A stretch of 31,802 nt of DNA from CAYMFD01 sp964389475 (lineage in GTDB: Bacteria > Bacteroidota > Bacteroidia > Chitinophagales > Saprospiraceae): assembly GCA_964389475.1 (NCBI GenBank), contig CAYMFD010000033.1, forward strand, positions 1-31,802. The letters run 5' to 3'. Below are positions 17,888 to 25,970 of this stretch, one piece after another. The notes beneath the pieces are model-generated. The model made no database searches. It was given only the letters and a program-made list of their open reading frames with translations, and was not told the DNA's origin. Numbering within the stretch: the stretch's first letter is position 1; every line of letters begins with the position of its first letter. The position numbers and the translations under genes are program-made.

Positions 17888-18994
17888 ATGATGTCAGGTC
17901 AAAAAAAATATTCCAAGTCAGTTAGAGTGTGGCTCTTCATAGGGTTGGTCATGTTGGTGGTGCAGGTGATGGTTGGCGGTATCACCCGGCTTACGGGGTC
18001 AGGTCTGAGTATCACGGAGTGGGATATTATTCAGGGTACGCTACCTCCTCTCAGCGAGGCAGTGTGGGTAAGTGAGTTTGATCTATACAAAGACAGTCCT
18101 CAGTACAAGGAAATCAATCAAGGAATGGAGATGGGCTCAATCCTATTACCAGGGACTTTTAAGTTTATTTATTTCTGGGAGTGGGTACATCGTTTGTGGG
18201 CTAGGGTTATGGGGATAGTGTTTCTTATTCCTTTCATTTATTTCTGGTCTCGGGGCATGTTCGATGGTATGTTAAAGTCCCGGTTGATTGGTGTCTTTTT
18301 GTTGGCAGGACTAGCGGCGAGTTTCGGTTGGATCATGGTGGCAAGTGGCTTGGTAGAGCGACCTTGGGTTAATGCCTATAAGCTGGCCTTACATCTTAGT
18401 ATCGCTTTTCTAACTTACTCTTGGTTGCTCTGGACATTCTTTAAGACTCAGTGGATTGGGTCTACCCAGCAGAGCTACGGTCTTCATTTGAGGTTCGGTA
18501 AGTTGGCCTTTTGGTTTACTGCCCTACTTTGCGTTCAGATATTTCTAGGAGGAGTTATGAGTGGCATGAAGGCTGCTGTAGCCTATCCCACTTGGCCAGA
18601 CATGAACGGTCATGCATTGCCAAGTGTGATATTTAAGTCAGCTGAATGGTCATGGGATAACTTCAATAACTATGATCAGAATCTCTTTATGCCTGCGCTT
18701 ATCCAGACAATACATCGTCTAGTAGCGTACTGCCTTATTGCCTTTGGTATTTATTTATTGCCTAAGATCATAAGGATGGCAAAAGACAAGTTGACTCGTC
18801 AAGGAGCAATAGTAGCAAGTAGTCTACTAGCGGTACAAGTCCTATTAGGAATTCTCACTGTGATTAATAGCAAGTCGACGATACCAGTCGGTTATGGGGT
18901 AGCCCATCAGATTGTAGCTTTGTTCTTACTTACAGCATGCCTACATCTTAATTATAGGTTTAAAGAACCATTAGATGTTTCACGTGGAACATAG
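17888..18994 (+). CDS. ctaA: Heme A synthase (COX15/CtaA family)
   Basis: Inner-membrane enzyme that oxidises the C8 methyl of heme O to the formyl group of heme A, needed for aa3-type cytochrome oxidase. About eight transmembrane helices are visible. Family motifs: GGITRLTGSGLSITEW (about 30-45), the heme-ligand His in WEWVHRLWARVMG, a second His in QTIHRLVAYC and a third in GVAHQIVALF. Length of about 368 fits the larger, alphaproteobacterial/eukaryotic-type enzymes, and the Cys pair of the Bacillus-type loop is absent. The ATG at 17888 is chosen; a GTG two codons upstream and an ATG at 17891 are alternatives. A parS-like palindrome forms the last codons of the gene. The convergent DUF2007 gene ends 4 bp away. 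Confidence 0.92.
   Translation: MMSGQKKYSKSVRVWLFIGLVMLVVQVMVGGITRLTGSGLSITEWDIIQGTLPPLSEAVWVSEFDLYKDSPQYKEINQGMEMGSILLPGTFKFIYFWEWVHRLWARVMGIVFLIPFIYFWSRGMFDGMLKSRLIGVFLLAGLAASFGWIMVASGLVERPWVNAYKLALHLSIAFLTYSWLLWTFFKTQWIGSTQQSYGLHLRFGKLAFWFTALLCVQIFLGGVMSGMKAAVAYPTWPDMNGHALPSVIFKSAEWSWDNFNNYDQNLFMPALIQTIHRLVAYCLIAFGIYLLPKIIRMAKDKLTRQGAIVASSLLAVQVLLGILTVINSKSTIPVGYGVAHQIVALFLLTACLHLNYRFKEPLDVSRGT
18976..18991. promoter_or_regulatory. parS-like ParB binding site (end of ctaA)
   Basis: TGTTTCACGTGGAACA differs at one position from the standard chromosomal parS (TGTTTCACGTGAAACA). It lies inside the last codons of ctaA, immediately before the stop. ParB loads at such sites, which cluster around bacterial origins. 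A second site lies 4.7 kb to the right. Confidence 0.8.
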
Positions 18995-18998
18995 TAGG

Positions 18999-19259
18999 CT
19001 ATTCTGCTATGATCTCCTTAGCTCTATCCACATGAGGGCTGTCTACATAAAGTTCGACAGTGCCTAGTATGCCGGGATAGCTACTATCTCTCTTATCCAT
19101 TATGAAAGCAGGTATTCCCTCTTGCTCTAGTTTCTGTTGTGCTATCTCTATTGATAGGTAGTCTGGTCTGCTAAGTATTTTTACTCCGTCTTTCATAGTT
19201 ATATCTTTCTTTTTTAATCTAACGAGTGGTCCTTGCCAGGAGTTCGTTTTTGGTGTCAT
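18999..19259 (-). CDS. Small DUF2007-like protein
   Basis: Short cytosolic protein with a DUF2007-type 'putative signal transducing' fold: ILSRPDYLSIEIAQQKLEQEGIPAFIMDKRDSSYPG followed by VELYVDSPHVDRAKEII at the C-terminus, written here in parts of one continuous domain covering the last ~65 residues. The function of the family is unknown. The ATG at 19259 gives 86 residues; an ATG at 19196 would give just the domain (65 residues) and is equally plausible, because the first 20 residues are basic and poorly conserved. It is convergent with ctaA (4-bp spacing) and divergent from thrA (about 30 bp). Confidence 0.7.
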   Translation of the reverse strand: MTPKTNSWQGPLVRLKKKDITMKDGVKILSRPDYLSIEIAQQKLEQEGIPAFIMDKRDSSYPGILGTVELYVDSPHVDRAKEIIAE

Positions 19260-19290
19260 ATTTGTCACTATCTAGGATAAGTAATCGTGT

Positions 19291-21747
19291 ATGAGAGTTT
19301 TAAAGTTTGGTGGTACTTCTGTAGCGGATGCCGATGCAATCATAGCAGCTGCAGCGATTATCAAATCTAGTCATGATGGTGAGCCGCTGATGGTGGTATG
19401 TAGCGCCATGTCTGGGATTACTAATTTACTTACTAGAATGAGTAAGTTAGCTAGCCGGGGTGACCAAGAGTATCTGGTAGCCTACCATGCATTCCGAGAT
19501 CGGCACACTCGTGTAGCTAATGAGTTACTAGATGATGCTAGCCCCGCGGTAGCTGCACTAGAAGAAAACTATCAAGTACTACGAGATCTACTTAGGGGTA
19601 TTTTTCTTGTGCGGGAGGTGTCCCCCAGGACCCTTGATTATGTATTGTCCTTTGGTGAGCGACACAGCTGCTACTTGATTACCGCTGCCTTGTCCGACCA
19701 GGGTCTTAATGCTGGATATGTTGATGCTCGAAAGTTGATCACTACTGATAAGAGTTTTAATAATGCAATAGTGGACAAAGACTTGTCTTATAATAAGATC
19801 CGATCATTCTATAGTGAAACAAAGTATGACATCAATGTGGTAACGGGCTTTATAGCTGCTGATGTTGGAGGACTTACCACTACGATAGGTCGTGGTGGTA
19901 GTGACTACACTGCAAGCCTGATTGCGGCAGCACTAAAGGCTGATCGAGTAGATATATATACCGATGTTGATGGCGTTTTGACTACTGATCCGCGTAAGGT
20001 TGATACAGCTTTTACCATACCTGAGTTATCTTATGCTGAGGCTATGGAGATGTCGCATTTTGGGGCCAAGGTAATTTATCCGCCTACAATAGCTCCCGCT
20101 CTAGAGGCTGACGTGCCTATTTATATTCGTAATACCTTCAACCCTACTTTTGAGGGAACGTACATAGGAAACCGTGTCAAACATTATGAGCATGGTCCTA
20201 TCAAGGGGCTAACGGCACTGTCTGATGTAGCAGTACTGACGGTACAGGGTAGTGGCCTCATGGGAGTGCCAGGTATCTCAGCTAAATTGTTTACTGCGCT
20301 AGCCCAAAGTAATATCAACATCCTCTTAATTACACAGGCGAGTAGTGAGTATAGCATTACGCTAGCATTACGTCAGCAGGACCTTAAGAAGGCAATAGTT
20401 GCTCTTTCGAGAACTTATGAGCATGACAGAACTAGTGGCAAGATTCGTCTCGTAATACCCGAAAAGCGTATGAGTATCATAGCAGTAGTAGGAGAGCAAA
20501 TGAGGGACGTGCCCGGTATTTCGGGTCGCTTGTTTGAAGGATTAGGGCAGAATGGTGTAAATGTTATAGCGATAGCGCAAGGTAGTTCTGAGCATAATAT
20601 CAGTTTTGTAATCGAGACGGCTGATGAGGATAAGACGCTTAACTTACTGCACGCCTCTTTTTTCGATAATGTTGCTAAGAGATATCATCTGTATGTTTCG
20701 GGTGTGGGCTTGATCGGTAGTGAGCTACTCAGACAGTTAGAAGTGCAGAGGGCCAAGTTAAAGGCTGAAGATGGCGTAGATATACGGGTCGTAGCTGTAG
20801 CAAATAGTAGGAAGATTTATGCTGATCCTATGGGTATAGATTTGGACCCAGATAAGTATATGAGGCTGCTTGACAATAGTATAGCAGTTAGCACTGCTAG
20901 TCAGATGCTAGAGCTGATAGACACGCATAACTTGCCTAATAGTATATTTGTCGATAATACAGCTAGTGAAGAAGTTGCAGGGTTATATCAAGCCTTACTG
21001 GACAGTAATGTATCCATTGTGACGCCTAACAAGGTAGCCGCTAGCGGTAGTCAAGAAAGGTATAACAGCCTTGTCAGTACTGCTAAGCGCCGTAACATTG
21101 ACTACTTATATGAAACGAATGTGGGAGCGGGTTTGCCTATCATATCTACCATAAGAAGTATGGTAGATTCTGGAGATGAAATCACATCGATAGAAGGTGT
21201 GCTATCAGGATCGTTGAGCTACATTTTTAATAGTTACGATGTAGGTATGGGTTTTGGCGAGTTAGTATCACGGGCTAAAGAGCTAGGATTTACTGAGCCT
21301 GATCCACGTGATGACCTTAGCATGTCAGATGTATGTAGGAAGATTGTCATTCTGTCTAGGGTGGCAGGTATGACTATAGAGATGGATGACGTGGTCATCG
21401 ATAGTGTGTTGCCAGATGGCCTACCTATAGATGGCAGCGTTGCGAATTTTATAGGTGCATTAAGTAAGAAGGATGAATACTTCGGCGGCTTGGCTAAGGG
21501 TGCGGCAGATGAGGACGGGAAACTACGAGTCATAGCTAGTAGTACGAGGCAAGGAGCAAGTATCTCGCTTAAGGTGGTAGGTGTAGATAGTCCCTTCTAT
21601 AACCTATCTGGCAGTGATAATATGATCGTATTAAAAACTAAGCGCTACCACCAAAATCCACTTGTAGTCAAAGGACCTGGTGCCGGAGCTGCTGTTACGG
21701 CAGCTGGTGTATTTAGCGATATAATAAGCATTGCAAAACGACGATAA
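19291..21747 (+). CDS. thrA: Bifunctional aspartokinase / homoserine dehydrogenase
   Basis: Catalyses the first and third steps of threonine synthesis from aspartate. The N-terminal kinase domain starts with KFGGTSVAD (residues 5-13) and includes GRGGSDYTASL (about 204-214). Two ACT regulatory domains follow (about 315-455; VMGVPGISAKLF-like and DVPGISGRLF repeats), the site where threonine feedback inhibition acts in relatives. The homoserine dehydrogenase domain has the NAD(P) motif GVGLIGSELLRQL (about 473-485) and the EGVLSGSLSYIFN and KELGFTEPDPRDDLS catalytic blocks. Length 818 is standard. First gene of the thrABC operon; its stop TAA is directly followed by the thrB ATG. The leader is only ~30 bp to the divergent neighbour, so no attenuator is visible. 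Confidence 0.97.
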   Translation: MRVLKFGGTSVADADAIIAAAAIIKSSHDGEPLMVVCSAMSGITNLLTRMSKLASRGDQEYLVAYHAFRDRHTRVANELLDDASPAVAALEENYQVLRDLLRGIFLVREVSPRTLDYVLSFGERHSCYLITAALSDQGLNAGYVDARKLITTDKSFNNAIVDKDLSYNKIRSFYSETKYDINVVTGFIAADVGGLTTTIGRGGSDYTASLIAAALKADRVDIYTDVDGVLTTDPRKVDTAFTIPELSYAEAMEMSHFGAKVIYPPTIAPALEADVPIYIRNTFNPTFEGTYIGNRVKHYEHGPIKGLTALSDVAVLTVQGSGLMGVPGISAKLFTALAQSNINILLITQASSEYSITLALRQQDLKKAIVALSRTYEHDRTSGKIRLVIPEKRMSIIAVVGEQMRDVPGISGRLFEGLGQNGVNVIAIAQGSSEHNISFVIETADEDKTLNLLHASFFDNVAKRYHLYVSGVGLIGSELLRQLEVQRAKLKAEDGVDIRVVAVANSRKIYADPMGIDLDPDKYMRLLDNSIAVSTASQMLELIDTHNLPNSIFVDNTASEEVAGLYQALLDSNVSIVTPNKVAASGSQERYNSLVSTAKRRNIDYLYETNVGAGLPIISTIRSMVDSGDEITSIEGVLSGSLSYIFNSYDVGMGFGELVSRAKELGFTEPDPRDDLSMSDVCRKIVILSRVAGMTIEMDDVVIDSVLPDGLPIDGSVANFIGALSKKDEYFGGLAKGAADEDGKLRVIASSTRQGASISLKVVGVDSPFYNLSGSDNMIVLKTKRYHQNPLVVKGPGAGAAVTAAGVFSDIISIAKRR

Positions 21748-22683
21748 ATGAGTAGACATATAGTGAAGGTCTTCGCACCTGCCTCTGTAGCGAATGTGGC
21801 TGTAGGCTACGATCACTTGGGATTTGCAATGACACATCCAGGGGATGAGATATTAGTTAAGACAGGTAGTGCGAGTGGCTTGGTAATTTCTAAGATTACG
21901 GGAGATAGAAAGCAGCTTAGCAAAGTACTAGCTGAAAACACTGCTGGTGTTTCTGCACTGTCTTTTCTCAAGGATATTGGCGCTGAGGACGAGCCTATCG
22001 ATATGGAGATACGTAAGAAGATGCCTTTCGGTAGTGGGATGGGCAGTAGCGCTGCTAGTGCCGCTGCTGCTGTCTATGCAGTTAGTAGATACTTGAGGAC
22101 TGGTCATAGTAAACGAGAGTTGCTTAAGTACGCAGTGGCCGGTGAGCAAGTAGCTGACGGTGCTTGGCATGCCGATAATGTGGCCCCTAGCCTGCTTGGT
22201 GGTATGGTGCTGATTAGAGATAATGAGGCTCTAGATATAGTTAAGGTGCACGTACCTAGACATATTACGGCCTTAGTGATATATCCTCACGTGCGAGTAC
22301 TCACGCGTGATAGCAGAGCAGTACTTACCAGCACCGTCAACTTCGATGACGCTATACAGCAATCTGCCAATATGGGAGCATTCGTTGCAGGTATGTTTAA
22401 CAGTGACCTTGGTTTGATCCGGAGGAGTCTTCAGGATTTGCTGGTAGAGCCGCAGCGTAAGCACATGATACCCTGCTATGATGAGATTCGCGACTTGGCA
22501 TATTCCCAGGATATATTGGGTTTCAATATTAGTGGCGCAGGGCCTAGTATGTTTGCCTTGTGCGAAAACACTCTGGCTGTGGATAATATTAAAGAGGGTG
22601 TAGCTCGGCTTTATGCCGACAAAGGTGTGGAGGTAGATATGTACGATGGTCCTATCAATCTAGAAGGCGCAATCGTTTGCTAG
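21748..22683 (+). CDS. thrB: Homoserine kinase
   Basis: GHMP-family kinase that phosphorylates L-homoserine to O-phosphohomoserine. The N-terminus FAPASVANVAVGYDHLG (9-25) is the family substrate-binding segment. The GHMP ATP-binding motif PFGSGMGSSAASA is at 93-105, and the C-terminal GHMP motif is FNISGAGPSMFALC near 258-271. Length 311 is usual. It begins on the base after the thrA stop and ends one base before the thrC ATG, so the three genes form a tight operon. An exact DnaA-box word inside it (22578-22586) is part of the coding sequence. Confidence 0.96.
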   Translation: MSRHIVKVFAPASVANVAVGYDHLGFAMTHPGDEILVKTGSASGLVISKITGDRKQLSKVLAENTAGVSALSFLKDIGAEDEPIDMEIRKKMPFGSGMGSSAASAAAAVYAVSRYLRTGHSKRELLKYAVAGEQVADGAWHADNVAPSLLGGMVLIRDNEALDIVKVHVPRHITALVIYPHVRVLTRDSRAVLTSTVNFDDAIQQSANMGAFVAGMFNSDLGLIRRSLQDLLVEPQRKHMIPCYDEIRDLAYSQDILGFNISGAGPSMFALCENTLAVDNIKEGVARLYADKGVEVDMYDGPINLEGAIVC

Positions 22684-22684
22684 T

Positions 22685-23989
22685 ATGAAGTTATACAATA
22701 CAAGAGACCGCAATCATGTAGTTGATTTACGAGAGGCAGTATTACGATCATTAGCGCCGGATGGCGGCCTATACATGCCTACATCTATTCCCCTACTTCA
22801 AGAGGGAGTCTTAGACGAGATAGTCTCTGCTGGCACATTTGCTGATGTAGCTATGCTAGTAGCAAGTAATCTTCTAAGAGAGACTGGAATCGAGAATGGT
22901 GAACTGAGGGGTATTGTAGATCGTGCTTTTACGTTCGATACTCCTGTGGTGATGCACACTGACGAGATAGGTACTTGTGAGTTGTGGCATGGACCATCTC
23001 TAGCCTTTAAGGACTTCGGTGCTCGTTTTATGGCTGAGCTGATTGGCCACTTTGTTAAGGGTGCCGATCATAAGGTAACTGTGCTGGTTGCTACTAGCGG
23101 TGATACCGGTGGTGCTGTAGGCGCAGGTTTTGATGGTGTAGATGGCATAGAGGTCATTATACTATACCCCAAAGGTCGGGTGAGTAAGCTCCAAGAATTG
23201 CAGTTGACGACATTGGGGGATAATATCGAGGCCTTAGAGATTGACGGATCCTTTGATGATTGCCAGGCCCTTGTCAAGCGTGCTTTTACGGACGAGCGGT
23301 TGGGTGAGCAGTATCATCTGAGTAGTGCTAATAGTATTAACATAGCTCGGCTCATACCTCAGTCTTTTTACTATTTCAGACTTTATAGCCAGGTAATGGA
23401 TATGCTTGATGATGCAGAGCTTGTAGTATCTGTACCTAGCGGTAACTTTGGTAATCTGTGTGCAGGTGTGATGGCTCAGGTAATGGGTCTCCCTATCAGT
23501 AGGTTTATTGCCGCTACCAATACTAACGATGTAGTACCACACTACATCCGAACTGGACGGTACGAGCCTAGAGAGAGTGTGAGTACAATTAGCAATGCCA
23601 TGGACGTAGGTGCTCCTAGTAACTTCCCTAGGTTGCAATTGCTTCATAGTTCCACGTGGAACAATATGCGGGATAATATCACACCTTATCATCTGGATGA
23701 TGATGCTACCCGATCAACTATGCAAGAGGTATATGAGCAATACGGTTATATCTGTGATCCGCATGGTGCTATAGGTTATGCCGCTCTTAGGGACACGCTG
23801 CAGCAGCACGAACTTGGTATCTACTTAGAGACTGCTCATCCTGCTAAGTTTAAAGAGACAGTAGATGAGACGCTTGGTATGGATACTGACATCCCACAAA
23901 GTCTTGCAGATCTCATAGGTAAGGATAGTCATAAGACTAGTATGTCAAGTACATATACTGACCTCTACGACTGGCTCAGAGATCGATGA
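22685..23989 (+). CDS. thrC: Threonine synthase
   Basis: PLP-dependent fold-type II enzyme that turns O-phosphohomoserine into threonine, last step of the pathway. The N-terminal threonine synthase domain (YNTRDRN...LAPDGGLYMP) is present. The PLP lysine is K109 in SLAFKDFGARF, and the phosphate-binding loop is ATSGDTGGAVGAGF. SVPSGNFGNLCAG (near 255-267) is another family block. Length of 434 matches the bacterial/fungal subgroup. It is the last gene of thrABC and converges tail to tail with the DUF429 gene without spacing. A perfect parS core palindrome lies in the codons for Ser-Ser-Thr-Trp-Asn (about residue 322). Confidence 0.97.
   Translation: MKLYNTRDRNHVVDLREAVLRSLAPDGGLYMPTSIPLLQEGVLDEIVSAGTFADVAMLVASNLLRETGIENGELRGIVDRAFTFDTPVVMHTDEIGTCELWHGPSLAFKDFGARFMAELIGHFVKGADHKVTVLVATSGDTGGAVGAGFDGVDGIEVIILYPKGRVSKLQELQLTTLGDNIEALEIDGSFDDCQALVKRAFTDERLGEQYHLSSANSINIARLIPQSFYYFRLYSQVMDMLDDAELVVSVPSGNFGNLCAGVMAQVMGLPISRFIAATNTNDVVPHYIRTGRYEPRESVSTISNAMDVGAPSNFPRLQLLHSSTWNNMRDNITPYHLDDDATRSTMQEVYEQYGYICDPHGAIGYAALRDTLQQHELGIYLETAHPAKFKETVDETLGMDTDIPQSLADLIGKDSHKTSMSSTYTDLYDWLRDR
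23648..23663. promoter_or_regulatory. parS-like ParB binding site (inside thrC)
   Basis: AGTTCCACGTGGAACA contains the perfect 14-bp palindrome GTTCCACGTGGAAC (23649-23662), identical to the parS core used in Pseudomonas. Only the outermost left base departs from the 16-bp consensus. It is embedded in thrC coding sequence, as many chromosomal parS sites are. Confidence 0.8.
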
Positions 23990-24568
23990 TCATATAAGTA
24001 TAATGCCTTCATGCGGATCTCCTACGCTGCGAGCAGCTCCAGCCTCGTGCCGCTGGCCTATAAGCCAGCAGAGCATACTATCTATGGCGTGCCAGTTATC
24101 AGGACAGTCTACAGTCGGCAGGTCTATTTCAGTCTTTAGCCGCTGGTAAAATGGATTAATCAAGGTCTTGTCTTTCTTACTATACGACTCAGGTCCGAAT
24201 ACTTCTCTGACATGCCCACCTGGATATACCTCATGGCAAGTGACTCCGAGCTTCGATAGTTTGTCCTTAAGGGCAATCGCTCTCGCTGTTAGTCCTCCCA
24301 AAAACATAGGGCTCATAGCGCCTAACACCTTGTCACCTGCACGGTAGAAGTAGTTGTCACCCTTACCAAGCAATGCACTGGGTAGGCTTAAGGGAGCATC
24401 TAGGTAGACAGTTCTGATACTATTTGCACTTACGAATTCCAGGATGAATTGATCAGCGTCTTTCTTCTTAAGACTTCTATGGCAATATAGTCGGTCATTA
24501 CTGTAGTGGCAGATAACAGTGGTACCTGCGAGCTTACTGCCATAGTCGACACCTATGTAATGCTCCAT
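23990..24568 (-). CDS. DUF429 / RNase H-like fold protein
   Basis: Predicted RNase H-like nuclease of the DUF429 family; no member has a firmly assigned role. The acidic residues expected in the fold are D8 in IGVDYG, D57 in VYLDAPLSLP, E113 in CHEVYPG and D163 in WHAIDSMLCW. Length 192 is usual. The ATG at 24568 sits 2 bp after the SDR stop, so the two genes are probably one transcript. Converges with thrC; the stop codons are adjacent. Confidence 0.75.
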   Translation of the reverse strand: MEHYIGVDYGSKLAGTTVICHYSNDRLYCHRSLKKKDADQFILEFVSANSIRTVYLDAPLSLPSALLGKGDNYFYRAGDKVLGAMSPMFLGGLTARAIALKDKLSKLGVTCHEVYPGGHVREVFGPESYSKKDKTLINPFYQRLKTEIDLPTVDCPDNWHAIDSMLCWLIGQRHEAGAARSVGDPHEGIILI

Positions 24569-24570
24569 GC

Positions 24571-25269
24571 CTATACGCGGAGTGTCGAGAGGCCACCGTC
24601 TACCCCGATAACCTGTCCACTGATCCAGCTACTATCTGTTGACAGTAAGAAGGCTGCTGCTGCCGCAATGTCTTCTGGTTGGCCGTATCGCTTGAGTGGG
24701 TGTCTCTGGTTAGACGCCTCTTTGCGATCGTCATTGCTCAGGATCTTGCCTGCTAGCGGTGTATCGGTCAGAGATGGAGCTATGGCATTGACACGTACTG
24801 CTGGCGCCAGTTCCGCTGCAGTGGTTCTAACGATACCCTCTAGGGCACCTTTGGCGGCTGCGATACTAGTATGAAACGCCATACCTTGTGATACAGCTAC
24901 TGTACTGAATAATACCACAGAGGCACCGCCTTGCGATTTTTTCATCGGTCGCAGGCAGGCCTGCATTGCTTTTACCGCACCATACACGTTGATTTCCATA
25001 TCAGCCTTCAGCTGATCGATTTTGGTCGACCTGAAGGGCTTGAGATCTATACTGCCTGGACAGTAGACTAGACCGTCGATAGTGTCAGGCAGTAGATCAG
25101 CATCTAGCTGGTCTGTCAGTACATCAAATGTGGTGTGGTTAATCTGGGGTGGGAGATCGCCTTCTGATCGGCTAAAACAGTGGATTTCGTGACCTTGACT
25201 TGCAAGGTGGTCTACTAGGCTACGTCCTATACCATGGCTTCCTCCTATGATGACAATATTTCTTGACAT
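24571..25269 (-). CDS. Short-chain dehydrogenase/reductase family protein lacking the catalytic tyrosine
   Basis: Rossmann-fold protein of the classical SDR family. The nucleotide-binding GGSHGIG is at 9-15, the structural block VYCPGS at 68-73 (NNAG equivalent), the catalytic Ser is probably S122 (VLFSTVAVSQG), and Lys K140 is in IAAAKG. The position of the active-site Tyr (four before the Lys) is Ile136, so YxxxK is not intact; a normal dehydrogenase reaction is doubtful or uses another residue. The C-terminus ISGQVIGVDGGLST is typical. Substrate unknown. The gene lies 70 bp downstream of a strong terminator hairpin on its own strand, and upstream of the DUF429 gene (2 bp). Confidence 0.85.
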   Translation of the reverse strand: MSRNIVIIGGSHGIGRSLVDHLASQGHEIHCFSRSEGDLPPQINHTTFDVLTDQLDADLLPDTIDGLVYCPGSIDLKPFRSTKIDQLKADMEINVYGAVKAMQACLRPMKKSQGGASVVLFSTVAVSQGMAFHTSIAAAKGALEGIVRTTAAELAPAVRVNAIAPSLTDTPLAGKILSNDDRKEASNQRHPLKRYGQPEDIAAAAAFLLSTDSSWISGQVIGVDGGLSTLRV

Positions 25270-25340
25270 GTAACATTCGATTTATGTACAGTCTTTAATG
25301 TAGCGTTGGCGGTAATGTTCGCTAGTTGGATAGGTTGCAT

Positions 25341-25373
25341 AAAAAAAGCCCGAGTTAACTGTTTAACTCAGGC
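25341..25373 (-). terminator. Intrinsic terminator, leftward
   Basis: On the minus strand GCC-T-GAGTTAA, a 4-nt loop, TTAACTC-G-GGC forms a 10-bp stem with one mismatch, followed by seven T. On the plus strand no T-run follows, so it acts on leftward transcripts. It stops RNA made from the promoter at 25476-25505, before the SDR gene. Confidence 0.85.
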
Positions 25374-25472
25374 CCTTTCGACTAAGGTCTCAAAATAAGA
25401 AAACTACGTCTTCTGCACTAGGTGCTATTATCTTTCTAGCATGGTGTCAGGTCGCAACACCTTGCCTTGTGA
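25341..25472 (-). ncRNA. Candidate small RNA or regulatory leader, about 130 nt
   Basis: A stand-alone transcription unit is predicted on the minus strand: a near-perfect Bacteroidota promoter (25476-25505), start near 25472, and a strong terminator at 25341-25373. No reading frame longer than a few codons lies between. The RNA can form a hairpin GGTGT/ACACC near its 5' end (25439-25462) and TGCTA/TAGCA next to it (about 25422-25441), then the terminator stem. It could be a small RNA (for example a 6S-like RNA of this phylum), or a terminating riboswitch/attenuator for the SDR gene that starts 71 bp downstream. I recognise no known RNA family in it. Confidence 0.5.
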
Positions 25473-25475
25473 TTA

Positions 25476-25505
25476 CAAATGTAAATAACTTACAATATAA
25501 AACAA
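25476..25505 (-). promoter_or_regulatory. Bacteroidota-type promoter for the small RNA
   Basis: On the minus strand TTG (25505-25503), exactly 19 bp, then TACATTTG (25483-25476), which matches the TTTG-N19-TAnnTTTG consensus of the Bacteroidota primary sigma factor at all key positions except the first T of the -33 box. Confidence 0.65.
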
Positions 25506-25970
25506 GGCTGCTCGGCTATATTTAAGACAGAAAATCAAGAGCTTACGCAACTAGCTTTTTGTCATAGGTTGTAACGAGATATATAACGCAATGAAAGTCA
25601 CAATTGTTACATATGTTAGATAATTATATTAAAAAATACTTTCTATGTTCTTTTTTACTGGCTATAGACCTACTAGGTGCAGAACACCTTACACCTAGGC
25701 AGGGTAGATAGGTACACTAGACCTTGATGGTAGCAAGGCGCATCTCTTTTTAAAACAAGTATCTTGTAACTATCTAGCTTGTCACTGCCTTATGATGGTA
25801 GTACACCGGATCGAAGGCTACACTATTCAGGCTTGCTTTTTGCACTATGCTGACTGCAGGTGATCCTGCACCTTGAAGAGACGTTTACGATTTTTAAACC
25901 CTATGTTATGTTACCTAAAGTCTTTCAGTGGCTTTTCAATACCTTTGGCGGCTCTCAAAATGACAATATA
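25506..25970. other. Intergenic region upstream of adk
   Basis: No convincing gene in 465 bp of AT-rich sequence between the small RNA promoter and adk. It contains an inverted repeat CTAGGTG/CACCTAG (25673-25679 and 25692-25698, 12-nt loop) without a T-run. A frame runs open into adk from 25860, but its residues are unlike any Adk N-terminus and are not treated as coding. Confidence 0.6.
25940..25947 (+). promoter_or_regulatory. Candidate -7 element for adk
   Basis: TACCTTTG fits TAnnTTTG and lies 23 bp before the adk ATG at 25971. No TTG stands at the ideal -33 distance, so the call is tentative. It supports the start at 25971 over the upstream in-frame extension. Confidence 0.4.

Noticed and set aside
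22578..22586. Exact DnaA box in thrB
   Set aside because: It lies in conserved coding sequence without AT-rich surroundings or further boxes; kept only as a caution about the motif's specificity.
25673..25698. CTAGGTG/CACCTAG inverted repeat as a terminator
   Set aside because: The loop is 12 nt and no T-run follows on either strand.
25860..25970. N-terminal extension of adk
   Set aside because: The 37 extra residues do not resemble any adenylate kinase; family members begin at MLNIILFGPPGSGKGT and a candidate -7 box lies inside the extension.
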